Assembly (NCBI RefSeq): GCF_000247815.1 | Contig: NC_021679.1 | Location: 37,753,900 to 37,817,899, forward strand | Length of the DNA: 64,000 nt | From: Ficedula albicollis | Lineage: Eukaryota; Chordata; Aves; Passeriformes; Muscicapidae | Reading direction: 5' to 3' | Position numbers and translations under genes: made by a program | In this document: positions 63,651-64,000 of the stretch, piece by piece | Numbering within the stretch: the first letter of the stretch is position 1 | How the letters are laid out: every line of letters begins with the position of its first letter | Notes under the pieces: generated by a model | Database searches by the model: none | Told to the model about the DNA's origin: nothing | What the model saw: only the letters and a program-made list of their open reading frames with translations

Positions 63651-64000
63651 TTCCCTCAGCCGAGCGCATCTCCCGCTGTCGCAGGGGATAACCGGGAAAA
63701 GCCCAGCGGCTCGGGAGAGCCCAAGGCGAGCACAATCCACGCTGATCCGGCCGAAGAGCCGGGATTTGGGGCCGCTCCCGGGGGCTCGCGGCTGCGAGCG
63801 CAGCCTCCAACTGGCGCGGTGCTCGCAACTCCAGCGGCGCCCGCAGCTCGGAGCATCCCCGGGGCATCTCCGGAGCATCCCCACAGCATCCCCGGCTCAT
63901 CGCAGAGCGTCCCACAGCATCCTGGATCATCCCGGAGCAGCCCCGGAACATCCCCGGAGCATCTCCGGGCAGCGGCACCGCCCGGGGGTCCCGCCCCCCC
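63650..64000. promoter_or_regulatory. CpG island at window edge, candidate promoter
   Basis: CpG density is high from about 63655 to the end, for example GATCCGGCCGAAGAGCCGG, GGCTCGCGGCTGCGAGCGC and CAACTCCAGCGGCGCCCGC. From about 63845 imperfect repeats of GAGCATCCCCGG fill the island. It could be a promoter of CACNB4 or of another gene beyond the edge. No known first coding exon was recognised here. Confidence 0.5.

Noticed and set aside
63589..63978. 129-codon minus-strand open frame in the terminal CpG island
   Set aside because: It is on the CACNB4 strand, but it does not resemble any beta-subunit N-terminus and its start consists of the GAGCATCCCCGG repeat. It was kept only as a CpG island.

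Overview
The window is vertebrate nuclear DNA, and the repeat content points to a bird. It holds about twenty pieces of CR1 LINE 3' ends, a few LTR-like fragments and dense mini- and microsatellites, and its only recognisable protein-coding content is short, widely spaced exons. A passerine or other neoavian is my best guess, but the sequence alone does not fix the species. There is no bacterial or viral gene content, and no CRISPR, rRNA or tRNA was recognised.

The one gene I can support is CACNB4, the voltage-gated calcium channel beta-4 subunit, on the minus strand. Eight consecutive internal coding exons lie between 230 and 10347, totalling 721 nt. All have GT/AG splice sites and compatible phases. 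They run from the end of the variable N-terminus through the SH3 domain and the HOOK linker into the first part of the guanylate-kinase-like domain. The remaining 3' exons lie below position 1. No first coding exon was found, so the 53.6 kb from 10348 to 64000 is best read as 5' intron and flank of CACNB4. It may hold alternative promoters: CpG-rich patches sit at about 12.64-12.83 kb, 30.94-31.9 kb and 63.65-64.0 kb.

Layout: 0.2-10.35 kb, exons with introns holding a 21-bp minisatellite, two LTR-like elements and CR1 pieces; 11.6-12.4 kb, two 31-bp minisatellite arrays; 14.5-18.1 kb, two minus-strand CR1 copies with internal duplications; 20.3-21.4 kb, LTR-like sequence; 24.1-26.1 kb, a ~50-bp repeat interrupted by 1,846 consecutive Gs; 31-34 kb, a CpG-rich patch and an A-run, each interrupted by a G tract; 35.4-36.1 kb, a 28/29-bp minisatellite; 43.4-46.1 kb, CR1 with a minisatellite and G tract, a palindromic octamer array and AT-rich repeats; 47-48 kb, a 72-bp higher-order minisatellite; 51.2-51.6 kb, (GAGAAG)n; 55.3-56.9 kb, (TATATT)n and a G tract; 59.1-59.7 kb, (GGGAT)n with an N gap; 60.9-61.4 kb, CR1 with a G tract; the last 350 bases, a CpG island.

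Two themes stand out. First, seven perfect G tracts (26 to 1,846 nt) all lie on the + strand and nearly all interrupt other repeats, so most are probably assembly or gap-filling artefacts. Second, several tandem repeats grow from fixed internal positions of CR1 copies, which suggests this CR1 lineage carries seeds for minisatellites. I found no sign of a novel multi-gene system. CR1 and LTR edges are approximate because no consensus alignment could be run.
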